The notes under the pieces are model-generated. The model had not been told where the DNA came from and made no database searches. It worked only from the letters and a program-made list of their open reading frames with translations. From DUZB01 sp963747555 (lineage in GTDB: Bacteria > Desulfobacterota > DSM-4660 > Desulfatiglandales > Desulfatiglandaceae), in NCBI GenBank assembly GCA_963747555.1, contig CAVVFZ010000015.1:60769-124768 (forward strand): a stretch of 64,000 nucleotides of DNA. Direction: 5' to 3'. Made by a program: the position numbers and the translations under genes. Every line of letters begins with the position of its first letter. Positions within the stretch are counted from its first letter, which is position 1. Of this stretch, positions 8,503 to 17,202 are shown piece by piece.

Positions 8503-9657
8503 CTACACATCGTTTCTTGCCGACATCCCTCCCTCATGACACGCAGGAAGACGAATCGTAAAACAGGTTCCCTGTCCCAGCCTGCTTTCCACACATATTT
8601 CTCCACCGAGCTTTTCAACAATGCTGCGGGAAACAAAGAGCCCAAGACCTGTGCCCTTCCCAGTGGGTTTGGTGCTGAAAAAAGGTTCAAAAATCCTGGA
8701 TAAATTCTCTTTGGGGATCCCCTCCCCGGTGTCTTGAATGGTCAGTATGACCCCATCGGCGGATCGCTTCAGATCGATGGTAATGCTCCCCCCAGAGCCC
8801 GTCGCATGGACTGCATTGGCCAAGAGATTCAACAAGACCTGTCTCAGTTTGTAGGGGTCGCTCCAGATGACGCTGTCTGCCGAATCGACTCTGTTATGGA
8901 CCTGAACATTCCTGTCCGCCGCCTCATTTTTCAAGAGACTGAAGGCTTCATCGATCAGTTCTTTGAGGCCGACTCTCGATAACACGGAATCGGTCTGTTT
9001 GACCGATCCCAGCAGTTCATGGGTAATCCTCCTGGCCCTTTCCACTCCGGTTTCTATCTTCCCCAGCGCCTTTTCAAAATCCTCTTTACGCGGGATACGG
9101 GCCATCTCTTCCTTTTGAAGGATCGATTTCATCCAGCCCGCGCATTCTTTGATGATGGCCAGGGGATTATTGATTTCATGGGCTACACCGGCCGCCAGCG
9201 TGCCAAGGGAGGCCAACCTTTCGGTGGCAATCATCTGCTGTTCCATTCTTAGCCGGAATGCCGCCTCTTTTGCCTTTTCATCCTCCCTCAGGATTTTTTC
9301 GTGGGCCTGGTGGATCTTCCCCAGGAGGTGTTCCAGTTCGATCGGTTTGGTGAGATAATCAAATGCCCCCGTCTTTATGCCTTCCACACCGTCCTGGGTC
9401 GTAGCATGTCCGGTAAGCATGATCACTTCCACCTCCGGGTATTTCTCCTTGATCCGATGAAGAGTTTCTATGCCGCCCATCCCGGGCATTTTGACATCGA
9501 GAATGACCACATCCACCGGTTTGTCTTGAAGGATGACAAGGGATTCCTCACCGCTGCCGGCCTGTTCCACCTCCATCCCCCTCTTCATGAGGCGTTTGGC
9601 AATGGTGGTCCGAAAATCGGTTTCGTCGTCAACGAGGAGTATCCGCGTGTTTTTCAT
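8503..9657 (-). CDS. Hybrid receiver-histidine kinase (soluble)
   Basis: A 384-aa cytoplasmic protein with an N-terminal receiver (about 1-120, phospho-acceptor D54 in VVILDVKMPGMGG, Lys in DYLTKPIEL). A coiled linker leads to HisKA with H160 (GVAHEINNPLAII) and HATPase_c (DTGEGIPKE, GKGTGLGLF). There is no membrane segment, so it cannot sense extracellular ligand itself; its receiver probably accepts phosphate from another kinase. In the sister module the kinase in this position is a membrane Cache sensor, so the two modules differ in input. It lies 60 bp downstream of the second DASS gene and 68 bp upstream of the receiver gene. Confidence 0.92.
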   Translation of the reverse strand: MKNTRILLVDDETDFRTTIAKRLMKRGMEVEQAGSGEESLVILQDKPVDVVILDVKMPGMGGIETLHRIKEKYPEVEVIMLTGHATTQDGVEGIKTGAFDYLTKPIELEHLLGKIHQAHEKILREDEKAKEAAFRLRMEQQMIATERLASLGTLAAGVAHEINNPLAIIKECAGWMKSILQKEEMARIPRKEDFEKALGKIETGVERARRITHELLGSVKQTDSVLSRVGLKELIDEAFSLLKNEAADRNVQVHNRVDSADSVIWSDPYKLRQVLLNLLANAVHATGSGGSITIDLKRSADGVILTIQDTGEGIPKENLSRIFEPFFSTKPTGKGTGLGLFVSRSIVEKLGGEICVESRLGQGTCFTIRLPACHEGGMSARNDV

Positions 9658-9717
9658 CTGTTGCCTATTCTCCCAGCAGGGTTTTCATGAGGCTCAAACC
9701 AGGCCGTTTCCCGTGGA

Positions 9718-11292
9718 TTATACCAGCCCTAACACTTTCCACCAGGTGGAGGCCACCAGAATCAGAATGCCCAGAAGAATCGGGGTAGCCACAAGACCCA
9801 CCTTGGTCAGATCCGCCGCCTTGAAATACCGGTAACTGTAGGCAATGGCGTTGGGGGGGCACCCGATGACCAGGAGCATGGCAAAAGAAGTGGCCGTACC
9901 CAGGCAGAGAGCAATGATCGTGGGATCAACCCCTTCCAGTCTGGCCATGGGAATGACAATGGGCAGAACGAGCGCGGCCGCAGCCACATTGGCCATGGCA
10001 TTTGTCACAAGCGCTCCGAAAACCCCGACGCCTACAAAGAGCAAAAGCCATCCTCCTCCCTGCACCAGCGGGAAAAACACGTGGGCGAAGTATGCTGCGG
10101 CTCCCGAATAGCCCATGGCCAGGCCCAGAGAAATGCCGCCCCCGAAGATAAACAGTGCGGTTCCCCACTCGAGATTCTTGTGAATATCTTCCCATTCGAG
10201 CACCCTGAAGAGCACCAGCGCCGCCACCCCCAGCATACCGGTAACGCTGTAATCCATTCCGTGTACGCCTTTTGTGAGCCATGTGAGGAAGGTCAATCCG
10301 ATAATAATCATAGTCCTTTTCTCGAGGCTCGTCCAGGGACCGATTGCTTCATCGAAATCGGGCAGTTTAAACTTCGGGTCGGGCCTGAAGACAAAGTAGA
10401 CAATGAGCACCGCTACTGGAACGGTCAGAAGAGCCGCCGGCATGCAGTACTTGATCCAGTCAAAAAAGGTGATTTCTATTCCTGTGAATTCATACAGAAA
10501 AGCCGCAGAAACCATGCATCTCCCGCCCCCTATGAGCGATCCCATCCCGCCACAAGAGCAGGCAAACGGAAGCGAAAGCATCATGAATTTTGCCGTGTTT
10601 GTTTGAGGTTCAATGCCCACCGCCCTCATGAGAGGGATCATGGTGATAATGCCAATGGCGCAGGCCGCCGCATCGTGCATGAATGCAGAAGAAATGCCCA
10701 GACCCATAGAGATAATGAAGGTGAACTTGACGACGCTGTTTCCGGCTTTTTTCACAATGAAATACCCCAACCGCTTGGTGAGGCCGGCCTTATCCAGGGA
10801 TATGGCAAAGATCAGACAGCACATGATGAAAATAACCACCGGATGCATGTAGGGCGCCCAGGCTTCTTTCACGTCCGCAACACCCATGAGAACAAGGAAT
10901 ACACCGATCAGGATGGCGGTAATCTCAAGGGGAATCGGTTCGACGATGAAGAGGAAAATGAGGACCACAAGCACGGCCAAAAAGCGCATGGCCTTGGGTG
11001 ACAGGCCGTTCAAATAACTGACTTCCGCTCCTTTCAATGAAAGATTCCCGATTTTTAGTTTCAAAAAGGATGCCGTAGAATCCGTCGACCCGGGGGTCTT
11101 TGCCTCAACCACATAGCTTTTGTCTTTTTCTGTTGAAATGAGCTTGAAACTCTGCTCAATCTGCGGCATCAATTTCTGTCCCGCATCCCCTGTAATCTTG
11201 AACCTGGTCCCTTCCGGCCTCGGTAGCATTAAGACAATCGCACCTAACGCCAAAGCCAAGCCGAGCTGAAATCCTTTAGACTTAAAGAACAT
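9718..11292 (-). CDS. SLC13/DASS family anion transporter
   Basis: A 524-aa polytopic membrane protein: TM1 at about 7-25, an extracytoplasmic ~80-residue loop, then about eleven membrane segments in two inverted halves. Family hallmarks are FMHDAAACAIGIITMIPLM in the first half and VTNAMANVAAAALVLPI with VIGCPPNAIAYS in the second. The classical Ser-Asn-Thr of the first half reads as Met-His-Asp, and the first GTPPN-like loop reads GSLIGGGR, so the anion site differs from typical dicarboxylate carriers and substrate prediction is unsafe. It shares the TM1-loop-TM2 layout with the transporter at 5983-7633. TCCTCC on the plus strand just past 11292 gives a good ribosome site. Confidence 0.9.
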   Translation of the reverse strand: MFFKSKGFQLGLALALGAIVLMLPRPEGTRFKITGDAGQKLMPQIEQSFKLISTEKDKSYVVEAKTPGSTDSTASFLKLKIGNLSLKGAEVSYLNGLSPKAMRFLAVLVVLIFLFIVEPIPLEITAILIGVFLVLMGVADVKEAWAPYMHPVVIFIMCCLIFAISLDKAGLTKRLGYFIVKKAGNSVVKFTFIISMGLGISSAFMHDAAACAIGIITMIPLMRAVGIEPQTNTAKFMMLSLPFACSCGGMGSLIGGGRCMVSAAFLYEFTGIEITFFDWIKYCMPAALLTVPVAVLIVYFVFRPDPKFKLPDFDEAIGPWTSLEKRTMIIIGLTFLTWLTKGVHGMDYSVTGMLGVAALVLFRVLEWEDIHKNLEWGTALFIFGGGISLGLAMGYSGAAAYFAHVFFPLVQGGGWLLLFVGVGVFGALVTNAMANVAAAALVLPIVIPMARLEGVDPTIIALCLGTATSFAMLLVIGCPPNAIAYSYRYFKAADLTKVGLVATPILLGILILVASTWWKVLGLV

Positions 11293-11446
11293 TGTTTCCT
11301 CCTGAGCCTTTTATGCAACGGATGATCTTCAATTTTCGGAATAAGATAAGTTCTGCCTATGTGCTGTTTCTTCGGTTGTATGCCGTGGGTTAACAAGGGT
11401 ACACCCATGTCCAGATTAAAAAAGAGAAATCGGCTGTTTTAGTCCG

Positions 11447-11518
11447 CAGCACTTTTCATGCCAAAATTGAAACGCACTTTTTATATCAAAATTGCACAGC
11501 ACTTTTCATGCCAAAATT
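11447..11518 (-). repeat. Three 25-bp-spaced direct repeats, sigma-54-like
   Basis: GCACTTTTCATGCCAAAATT begins at 11449 and again at 11499, with a degenerate copy (GCACTTTTTATATCAAAATT) at 11474, so the period is exactly 25 bp. On the minus strand the outer copies read TGGCATGAAAAGTGCT, a GG-N10-GC sigma-54-type element pointing at the DASS gene that starts at 11292; the middle copy has lost the GG. Spaced repeats of about 20 bp are also typical of the ends of IS21-family insertion sequences, so a leftover IS end is an alternative reading. Confidence 0.6.
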
Positions 11519-11639
11519 CCTGTTTCGTTGTATCCCATTCAAAACCCGGTTATGAATGGAAACCTAATGGGCTCGATCTCCGTACTTGACGGATTTGCTT
11601 TTTAGGCGATGGTACTTTGAGCATGACAAAGAAAACGCG

Positions 11640-11668
11640 AGCGGATATCGTGTGATATTATATCCGCT
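11640..11668. promoter_or_regulatory. Inverted repeat upstream of alcohol dehydrogenase
   Basis: AGCGGATAT (11640-11648) and ATATCCGCT (11660-11668) are perfect 9-bp arms with an 11-nt spacer, ending 18 bp before the ATG at 11687. It could be a repressor operator or a leader hairpin next to the ribosome-binding site. Confidence 0.5.
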
Positions 11669-11686
11669 GCAAATAGGAGGCTAAGA

Positions 11687-12712
11687 ATGAAAGCAATGGT
11701 TTTGAGCAGGACGTGCAGGATAGCGGAAAATCGGGAACCCCTTCAACTCGTAAACATGCCGAATCCTGTTGCGGGCGAGGGGGAACTCCTCGTCAAAATC
11801 AGCGCCTGCGGGGTTTGCCACACGGAGTTGGATGAAATCGAGGGGCGGACATCTCCTCCCCGTTTCCCGGTCATCCCCGGTCACCAGGTTGTGGGTAGGG
11901 TCGAAGGCCTTGGAAAAGGCACAACCCGTTTCAGCATCGGAGATAGGGTGGGCATCGGATGGATCTACTCTTCTTGCGGTCGATGTTCGCTGTGCCTGGA
12001 CGGGAAGGAAAATCTTTGTGGGGAATTTAAAGCAACGGGCAGAGACGCCCACGGCGGGTATGCCCAATATATGACCGTGAAGGAGGACTTCGCCTATCCG
12101 ATTCCGCCGGTGTTTTCCGATTCGGAAGCGGCTCCGCTGCTCTGCGCAGGAGCGATCGGATATCGGTCCCTTCGGCTGACCGGAATGAGAGACGGACAGG
12201 ATCTCGGACTGACCGGTTTTGGAGCGTCGGCTCACCTGGTGATGAAAATGGTAAAACACAGGTATCCCGCGTCCAATGTCTTTGTGTTTGCAAGAAGCGA
12301 AAAGGAAAGGGAGTTTTCGAGGGAACTGGGCGCTGTATGGGCCGGAGATACAGGAGATGAAGCGCCGGAGAAACTGGACTGCATTATTGATACAACACCC
12401 GTGTGGAAGCCGGTTGTGAATGCTCTGAAAAACCTGAAACCGGGTGGGAGGCTGGTGATTAATGCCATACGAAAAGAGGAGAGAGACCGGGAGTACCTTG
12501 TAAATCTGGACTATCCCGGTCATCTCTGGATGGAAAAAGAGATCAAGAGTGTGGCCAATGTTACGAGAAAGGACATCAGCGAATTCTTAGATCTCGCGGC
12601 CCGGATTCCCATCAAAGCGGAGTTTGAGGAATTCAAATTGCAGGAGGCAAACAGGGCCCTTGTGGAATTGAAGGAGCGAAAGATTCGGGGGGCAAAGGTG
12701 CTGCTCTTATGA
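11687..12712 (+). CDS. Zinc-dependent alcohol dehydrogenase
   Basis: A medium-chain dehydrogenase/reductase of 341 aa that probably oxidises an alcohol or reduces an aldehyde with NAD(P). Catalytic zinc ligands are C44 (ACGVCHTEL), H66 (PGHQVVG) and probably C153. The usual Glu after H66 is Gln67. The structural zinc site is C97, C100, C103 and C111. The dinucleotide loop is GFGASAH at about 197. TAGGAGG lies 6 bp before the ATG. It overlaps the convergent mtnA stop by 6 bp. The inverted repeat just upstream suggests it has its own regulation. Substrate is not predictable. Confidence 0.92.
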   Translation: MKAMVLSRTCRIAENREPLQLVNMPNPVAGEGELLVKISACGVCHTELDEIEGRTSPPRFPVIPGHQVVGRVEGLGKGTTRFSIGDRVGIGWIYSSCGRCSLCLDGKENLCGEFKATGRDAHGGYAQYMTVKEDFAYPIPPVFSDSEAAPLLCAGAIGYRSLRLTGMRDGQDLGLTGFGASAHLVMKMVKHRYPASNVFVFARSEKEREFSRELGAVWAGDTGDEAPEKLDCIIDTTPVWKPVVNALKNLKPGGRLVINAIRKEERDREYLVNLDYPGHLWMEKEIKSVANVTRKDISEFLDLAARIPIKAEFEEFKLQEANRALVELKERKIRGAKVLLL

Positions 12713-13747
12713 TTTTGCCATCTGTTTTTTTATCCCTTCTGTAAAGGGCGCCCTGATCACCCCCCTTTCCGTTATGATGGCGGAAACAAAACGGGACGGA
12801 GTGATATCAAAGGCGGGATTCAGAACCCGGACCCCCACCGGACCGATCCTGACTTTCCCGAAACGGCAGATCTCTTCCCTTCCACGTTCCTCCACGGGGA
12901 TTTCATCTCCCGTCTTTATGGCCGGATCGATTGTTGAAAGGGGAGCCGCCACATAGAAAGGGATGTTGTGTTCGTTGGCCAGCACGGCAACCTGATAGGT
13001 TCCGATTTTGTTCGCCACATCCCCGTTCGAGGCGATCCTATCGGCCCCCGTAATGACCAGGTCGATCTTTTTCTGCCGCATGAATGTGCCTGCTGCATTG
13101 TCCGCGATTACGGTTACGGGAATATTATCCTCCATCAACTCAAATGCGGTCAATCGCAGGCCCTGAAGCCACGGTCTGGTCTCGTCGGCGAAGACCTGAA
13201 TGTTTTTTCCTTTTTCATGGGCCGCGCGAATGACCCCCAGTGCTGTTCCGTACCCCCCTGTAGCGAGAGAACCCGCGTTACAATGGGTAAGAACCGTGGC
13301 GCCTTCCGGGACCAGAACCTCTCCATGCATGCCCATGGCGCGGTTGATCTCGATATCCTCAACGAGGATTTTTTCAGATTCCTTTCGCAAAGAGGCCTGG
13401 ATCTCGGAAACGGAGAAATCGATCATGCTCTCAGCCAGGGCCTTCATCCTGTCCACAGCCCATCCCAGATTTACGGCAGTGGGACGGGCACAGCGCATGT
13501 CGGCACAGATCGTTTCAAACCTTTTGAGGAACTCCTGCTTGTCTCGACTCCGGATGGAACCGGCCCCGAGTGAAAGCCCCATCGCGGCTGCTATGCCAAT
13601 GGCGGGCGCCCCCCGGATCACCATTTTGCGGATCCCTTCAATGACGTCCCTGTATCCTCTGCAGGCGTACCATTCCACCTTTGCCGGCAGTTTTCGCTGG
13701 TCAATCATCCTGACCGTATTTTCGTGCCATTCAATCGTTGGAATCAT
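12707..13747 (-). CDS. mtnA: S-methyl-5-thioribose-1-phosphate isomerase
   Basis: Isomerises 5-methylthioribose 1-phosphate to methylthioribulose 1-phosphate in methionine salvage. The 346-aa length is normal for the MtnA/eIF2B-like family. Signature stretches are KMVIRGAPAIGIAAAMG near the N-terminus, NAGSLATGGYGTALGV in the middle with the catalytic-region Cys just before it (LTHCNAG), and VITGADRIASNGDVANKIGT with the conserved Asp. It follows ilvE by 18 bp on the same strand, so the two are probably co-transcribed. Branched-chain aminotransferases can perform the last salvage step (ketomethiobutyrate to methionine), which gives the pairing a functional sense. No other mtn gene is nearby. 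Confidence 0.95.
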   Translation of the reverse strand: MIPTIEWHENTVRMIDQRKLPAKVEWYACRGYRDVIEGIRKMVIRGAPAIGIAAAMGLSLGAGSIRSRDKQEFLKRFETICADMRCARPTAVNLGWAVDRMKALAESMIDFSVSEIQASLRKESEKILVEDIEINRAMGMHGEVLVPEGATVLTHCNAGSLATGGYGTALGVIRAAHEKGKNIQVFADETRPWLQGLRLTAFELMEDNIPVTVIADNAAGTFMRQKKIDLVITGADRIASNGDVANKIGTYQVAVLANEHNIPFYVAAPLSTIDPAIKTGDEIPVEERGREEICRFGKVRIGPVGVRVLNPAFDITPSRFVSAIITERGVIRAPFTEGIKKQMAKS

Positions 13748-13765
13748 GGTCTGGAGCGATCCTCG

Positions 13766-14842
13766 TTATTGGTCAATCCGCGTTACCCATCCGTAGGGGT
13801 CGGGTTTCTTCCCGTACTGTATTGCCACGATTTCATCATAGAGCCGTCGGGAAAGCGCACCCATTTTCCCTCCTGCAACGATATGGTCTTCGCCCTTGTA
13901 CGTTATCTGTCCCACGGGAGAAATCACCGCAGCGGTACCGGTCCCGAATGCCTCTTTCAAACGTCCGTCATTGGCGGCATCGATGACTTCATCTATGACC
14001 AGGGAGCGTTCGGTAATTTTCAATCCCCAGTCTTTCACGATCCGAATCACCGAGTCTCTGGTGACTCCGGGAAGGATGCTTCCGTTGAGGGGGGCCGTGA
14101 TCAGTTCATCCTCGATGAGGAAGAACATATTCATGGTCCCCACCTCTTCCACATATTTCCTTTTTGCCGCATCCAGCCAGAGCACCTGCGTAAAACCTTT
14201 TTTCTTGGCTTCCTCGGCAGCCAGCAGGCTTGCCGCATAATTGCCTGCTGTTTTGGCTTCTCCTGTTCCCCCGATCGCCGCCCTCACGAAGAAATCTTCC
14301 ACGTAGATCTTTACGGGGTTCAGACCCTCTTTGTAGTAGGCTCCAACCGGTCCAATAATGATGAAGAAAAGATAGGACTTTGCCGGGCGCACTCCGAGAT
14401 GGGGTTCCGTGGCAAGCATGGTGGGTCTGATATACAGGGAGGTCCCTTCGCTCCTTGGTATCCATTCCCTGTCCAGCAGGATCAGTTTCTTCATCCCTTC
14501 CATAGTCAGATCGATGTCTACTTCGGGCATGCAAAGCCTTCTGGCCGAACGGTTCAGCCTTTCGAAATTATCCCTGGCCCTGAAAAGATAGATGCCGTCT
14601 TCTTTGCCCCTGTAGGCCTTGAGGCCCTCGAAAATTTCCTGACCATAATGTATGGACATGGCGGCAGGATCAATATGTAAATCGCCATATGGTTCAACCC
14701 GCGGATTTTCCCACCCGTTTTCAGATCGATAATCGATTGAAAACATGTGATCGGTAGTAATATCTCCGAATCCGAGGCTGGATTCGTCCACGGGTTTGGG
14801 TTTCAATCGTTCCGGTTTTCTCTGAATCACTTTGATATCCAT
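13766..14842 (-). CDS. ilvE: Branched-chain amino acid aminotransferase
   Basis: A PLP enzyme (fold type IV) of 358 aa that transaminates leucine, isoleucine and valine with 2-oxoglutarate. The Schiff-base lysine is K197 in GGTGEAKTAGNYAAS, and the substrate-side motifs HYGQEIFEGLKAYR and YIRPTMLATE are present. The extended N-terminus (about 50 residues before the HYGQ region) matches the longer, eukaryote-like BCAT2 subtype. The upstream TAAG/GGAG region gives a ribosome site (AAGGAG 8 bp before ATG). First gene of a probable ilvE-mtnA operon. Confidence 0.95.
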   Translation of the reverse strand: MDIKVIQRKPERLKPKPVDESSLGFGDITTDHMFSIDYRSENGWENPRVEPYGDLHIDPAAMSIHYGQEIFEGLKAYRGKEDGIYLFRARDNFERLNRSARRLCMPEVDIDLTMEGMKKLILLDREWIPRSEGTSLYIRPTMLATEPHLGVRPAKSYLFFIIIGPVGAYYKEGLNPVKIYVEDFFVRAAIGGTGEAKTAGNYAASLLAAEEAKKKGFTQVLWLDAAKRKYVEEVGTMNMFFLIEDELITAPLNGSILPGVTRDSVIRIVKDWGLKITERSLVIDEVIDAANDGRLKEAFGTGTAAVISPVGQITYKGEDHIVAGGKMGALSRRLYDEIVAIQYGKKPDPYGWVTRIDQ

Positions 14843-14931
14843 GATCTTACTCCTTCAATATTTCGAAATTAAACTTTTTTTACTAACACAGGAAAGAGCC
14901 AATTGCAAGCGGCATGCTTAGGCTTTTCAAG

Positions 14932-16041
14932 TCAAATGGGGACTAATTCGTACTTGCGACTGCCCAGGCCTATTTTCTCGGCATGTTCAAGCTGGATATT
15001 CCAATCTATTTTGGGATATACCCCCCTGAACTTGTCTTCTCCCCGGGACGTGCAGTTGTTCAGACAGCATCCTGCCGTGGCCTGCTGCTCATTGACCAGG
15101 TCAACGGAAGCCTGGTCAATCGCCACCGGATCCCTCGATGCAACGATACCAATATCGTTGACGATGGGCGCGTCGCTGTGTCCGTAGCAGTCGCAGGCGG
15201 GAGAAATGTCTATCAGATAATTGAAAAAAAGGGATTTATTCCTTTTTCCTTTCAATACCGCAAACGTGTATTCCGCCATCTTTTTCTGAAAAAGAGGAAC
15301 ATCCGCACTCCATCGAACATCTATGGAACCGTTTGGGCAGACCAGTATACATTCTCCGCATCCTATACATTTCGCCTCGTCTATGGAGGCCTTCTTGTCC
15401 TTGATGGATAGCGCTCCCTGAGAACAGTGCCCTACGCATTCACCACATCCCACACATTTTTTGGATTTGACCTTGGGCGATAAGTCCGAATGCTGATCCA
15501 TTTTCCCTTTTCTGGAGGCGCAACCCATCCCCAGGTTCTTGATGGTGCCGCCAAAGCCGGAGAGTTCGTGCCCTTTGAAATGGGCCAGGCTTATCAACGC
15601 GTCGCTTTCCACGATGTCTTTTCCTATGTAGGCGGTCTTTATGACCTCCTGGTCGATCTTTACGTCCGAAAAACTGGCGCCTCGAAGGCCGTCGGCAATG
15701 ATGACGGGCGCGTCGATGACAGGATAGGTGAACCCGTTTTCCGCGGCCGTCAACAAATGGGAAACACTGTCTCCCCGGGTCCCAGCATAAAGGGTATTGG
15801 AATCCGTGAGAAAAGGGGAACCTTCCAATTCTTTTACCTTTTGGAGGACAGGTTTGACCAGTACAGGGCGAATAAAAGCCGTATTTCCTTTTTCGCCGAA
15901 ATGAAGTTTGACCGCAACCAGGTTCCTGTGTGACACAACCTTTTTAATTCCGGCAAGTTCGGCAAGCCTCATGATCTTGGATGGCAGGCTTTCCTTATGA
16001 GAGGTTCGTAAATCCGAGAAATACACTTTCGGTGTGGCCAT
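14932..16041 (-). CDS. DUF362 protein with two 4Fe-4S ferredoxin sites
   Basis: A 369-aa protein. Residues 1-180 and about 250-360 carry the DUF362 fold (VKLHFGEKGNT, HFKGHELSGFGGTIKNLGMGC); between them is a bacterial ferredoxin insert with C196-C199-C202-C206 and C225-C228-C231-C235, each ending in CP or CS. DUF362 ferredoxin proteins are common in strict anaerobes, but their reaction is not established; electron transfer is the safe inference. No signal peptide, so cytoplasmic. AGGAGG is present upstream of the ATG. It is probably monocistronic. Confidence 0.9.
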   Translation of the reverse strand: MATPKVYFSDLRTSHKESLPSKIMRLAELAGIKKVVSHRNLVAVKLHFGEKGNTAFIRPVLVKPVLQKVKELEGSPFLTDSNTLYAGTRGDSVSHLLTAAENGFTYPVIDAPVIIADGLRGASFSDVKIDQEVIKTAYIGKDIVESDALISLAHFKGHELSGFGGTIKNLGMGCASRKGKMDQHSDLSPKVKSKKCVGCGECVGHCSQGALSIKDKKASIDEAKCIGCGECILVCPNGSIDVRWSADVPLFQKKMAEYTFAVLKGKRNKSLFFNYLIDISPACDCYGHSDAPIVNDIGIVASRDPVAIDQASVDLVNEQQATAGCCLNNCTSRGEDKFRGVYPKIDWNIQLEHAEKIGLGSRKYELVPI

Positions 16042-16156
16042 GAAATCTTCCTCCTAATATTCTGAGGCGGCTATTTTTGGGATAATTCCCTTCCGGTTCA
16101 AAAGAATAACAATTCCCGCAACGGAGGCGCTCACAATGGGAACTGCTTATTTTTCA

Positions 16157-16185
16157 TTGACAAAGTCATGGTACTTGATTATTTC
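16157..16185 (+). promoter_or_regulatory. Possible sigma-70 promoter for rhodanese operon
   Basis: TTGACA at 16157-16162 is followed after 17 nt by TATTTC (16180-16185). The -35 is perfect, the -10 weak. It is the best candidate upstream of the rhodanese gene, which starts about 100 nt later. Confidence 0.35.
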
Positions 16186-16290
16186 TTTATACTCAAGAAT
16201 TTCCTGATGCCGCCTTTAAATTCGCACTCGGTTTAGGGTTTGCTTTTGAGCGGTCTGTCGGTTTTTCAACGACCATAAAGAAGAAAGGTT

Positions 16291-16914
16291 ATGACGAAAA
16301 TCAAACCCCTTATATACTCAACGGCTCTGGTGGCCCTGCTTGTTTTTTTCGGACACTCTTCCGCCCAGGAACTAAAACAGATATTGAGCCTTGAGGCCTA
16401 CGATATGTTGAATACGGTTCCGGATACGTACCTCATAGATGTAAGAACAAGGGCTGAATACCAGTTTGTCGGCCACCCCATTAATGCCTATCTCTTCCCC
16501 TATCAGTTCATGACGCAGGATCTGGAAAAAATCAATGATGAGTACCGATATGCTTATAGCGAAAAGAACAGGCAGTTTGTGGAGGAAATATCCAAGGTGT
16601 TCAAGAAAACGGACAACCTGTTGATCCTCTGCTCGGATGGGACCAGGAGCGCTTTAGCGGCAAAAGAACTCATGGCAGCAGGTTTCAAGAATGTGTATGA
16701 CGTGGAAGATGGATTTGAAGGACCGATGTTTCCTTTTTTTAAGGACGGTAATGAACAGAAATTTTACAGGCAGCTTGCTAAAAGAAATAAAATCAACGGA
16801 TTTAACCAGAAGAGACATTACGGATGGCAATGGTGGGGACTCCCGTGGACCTATGAGATAGATCCTAAATTTGTTTATCCCCCTGACCTGACTCCATCCA
16901 AGAAAAAGAGATAG
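16291..16914 (+). CDS. Exported rhodanese-domain protein
   Basis: A 207-aa protein with an N-terminal signal peptide (hydrophobic 8-20, likely cleavage after SSA near 25) and a single rhodanese-like domain. The entry motif YLIDVRTRAEY and active-site Cys114 in LCSDGTRSALAAKEL are intact. The domain is interrupted by an extra ~25 residues between the two motifs. The C-terminal ~60 residues rich in Trp and Tyr (WQWWGLPWTYE) are not part of the standard fold. It probably acts in the periplasm on sulfane sulfur or thiol redox. A small gene follows 12 bp later, then trxA and trxB, giving a thiol-redox cluster. Confidence 0.88.
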   Translation: MTKIKPLIYSTALVALLVFFGHSSAQELKQILSLEAYDMLNTVPDTYLIDVRTRAEYQFVGHPINAYLFPYQFMTQDLEKINDEYRYAYSEKNRQFVEEISKVFKKTDNLLILCSDGTRSALAAKELMAAGFKNVYDVEDGFEGPMFPFFKDGNEQKFYRQLAKRNKINGFNQKRHYGWQWWGLPWTYEIDPKFVYPPDLTPSKKKR

Positions 16915-16926
16915 GGAGGAAAAAGC

Positions 16927-17109
16927 ATGAATTCTGAAGAACTGAGTCAATTGATGAAGCAGGTGGAAGAAAAAGGCATAAGCTGGGAAGAGGTGGAAGC
17001 AAAGACGAAAACGCCCCGGAAGGTACTGGATCTCTATCTTAACTCCGGGCCTGTTCCCATAACGATTATCAAAAATCTAAAAGGCTTATTGGAAGCGCCG
17101 GCCGCATAA
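16927..17109 (+). CDS. Small conserved-looking protein, 60 aa
   Basis: Preceded by a strong AGGGAGGAAAA ribosome site and placed 12 bp after the rhodanese gene, so it is very likely translated. The product is helical and charged, with KTKTPRKVLDLYLNSGPVP in its second half, which could form a small helix-turn-helix-like unit. No cysteines, no signal peptide. Function unknown; position suggests a link with the rhodanese or thioredoxin. Confidence 0.72.
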   Translation: MNSEELSQLMKQVEEKGISWEEVEAKTKTPRKVLDLYLNSGPVPITIIKNLKGLLEAPAA

Positions 17110-17202
17110 TCAGGCATTTCTTTGCCGAGTTTACCGGATAGAGAAACGACTGATGGCTGAAGGCTGAAACAAGCGGAATGGTAATTATAAAGGAGTATTG
17201 TC

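Larger units (their letters stand above)
11293..11686. other. Divergent promoter region between DASS and ADH
   Basis: A 394-bp gap between the minus-strand DASS gene and the plus-strand alcohol dehydrogenase. It contains the 25-bp-period direct repeats at 11447-11518 and the inverted repeat at 11640-11668. No coding sequence is evident. Confidence 0.7.
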
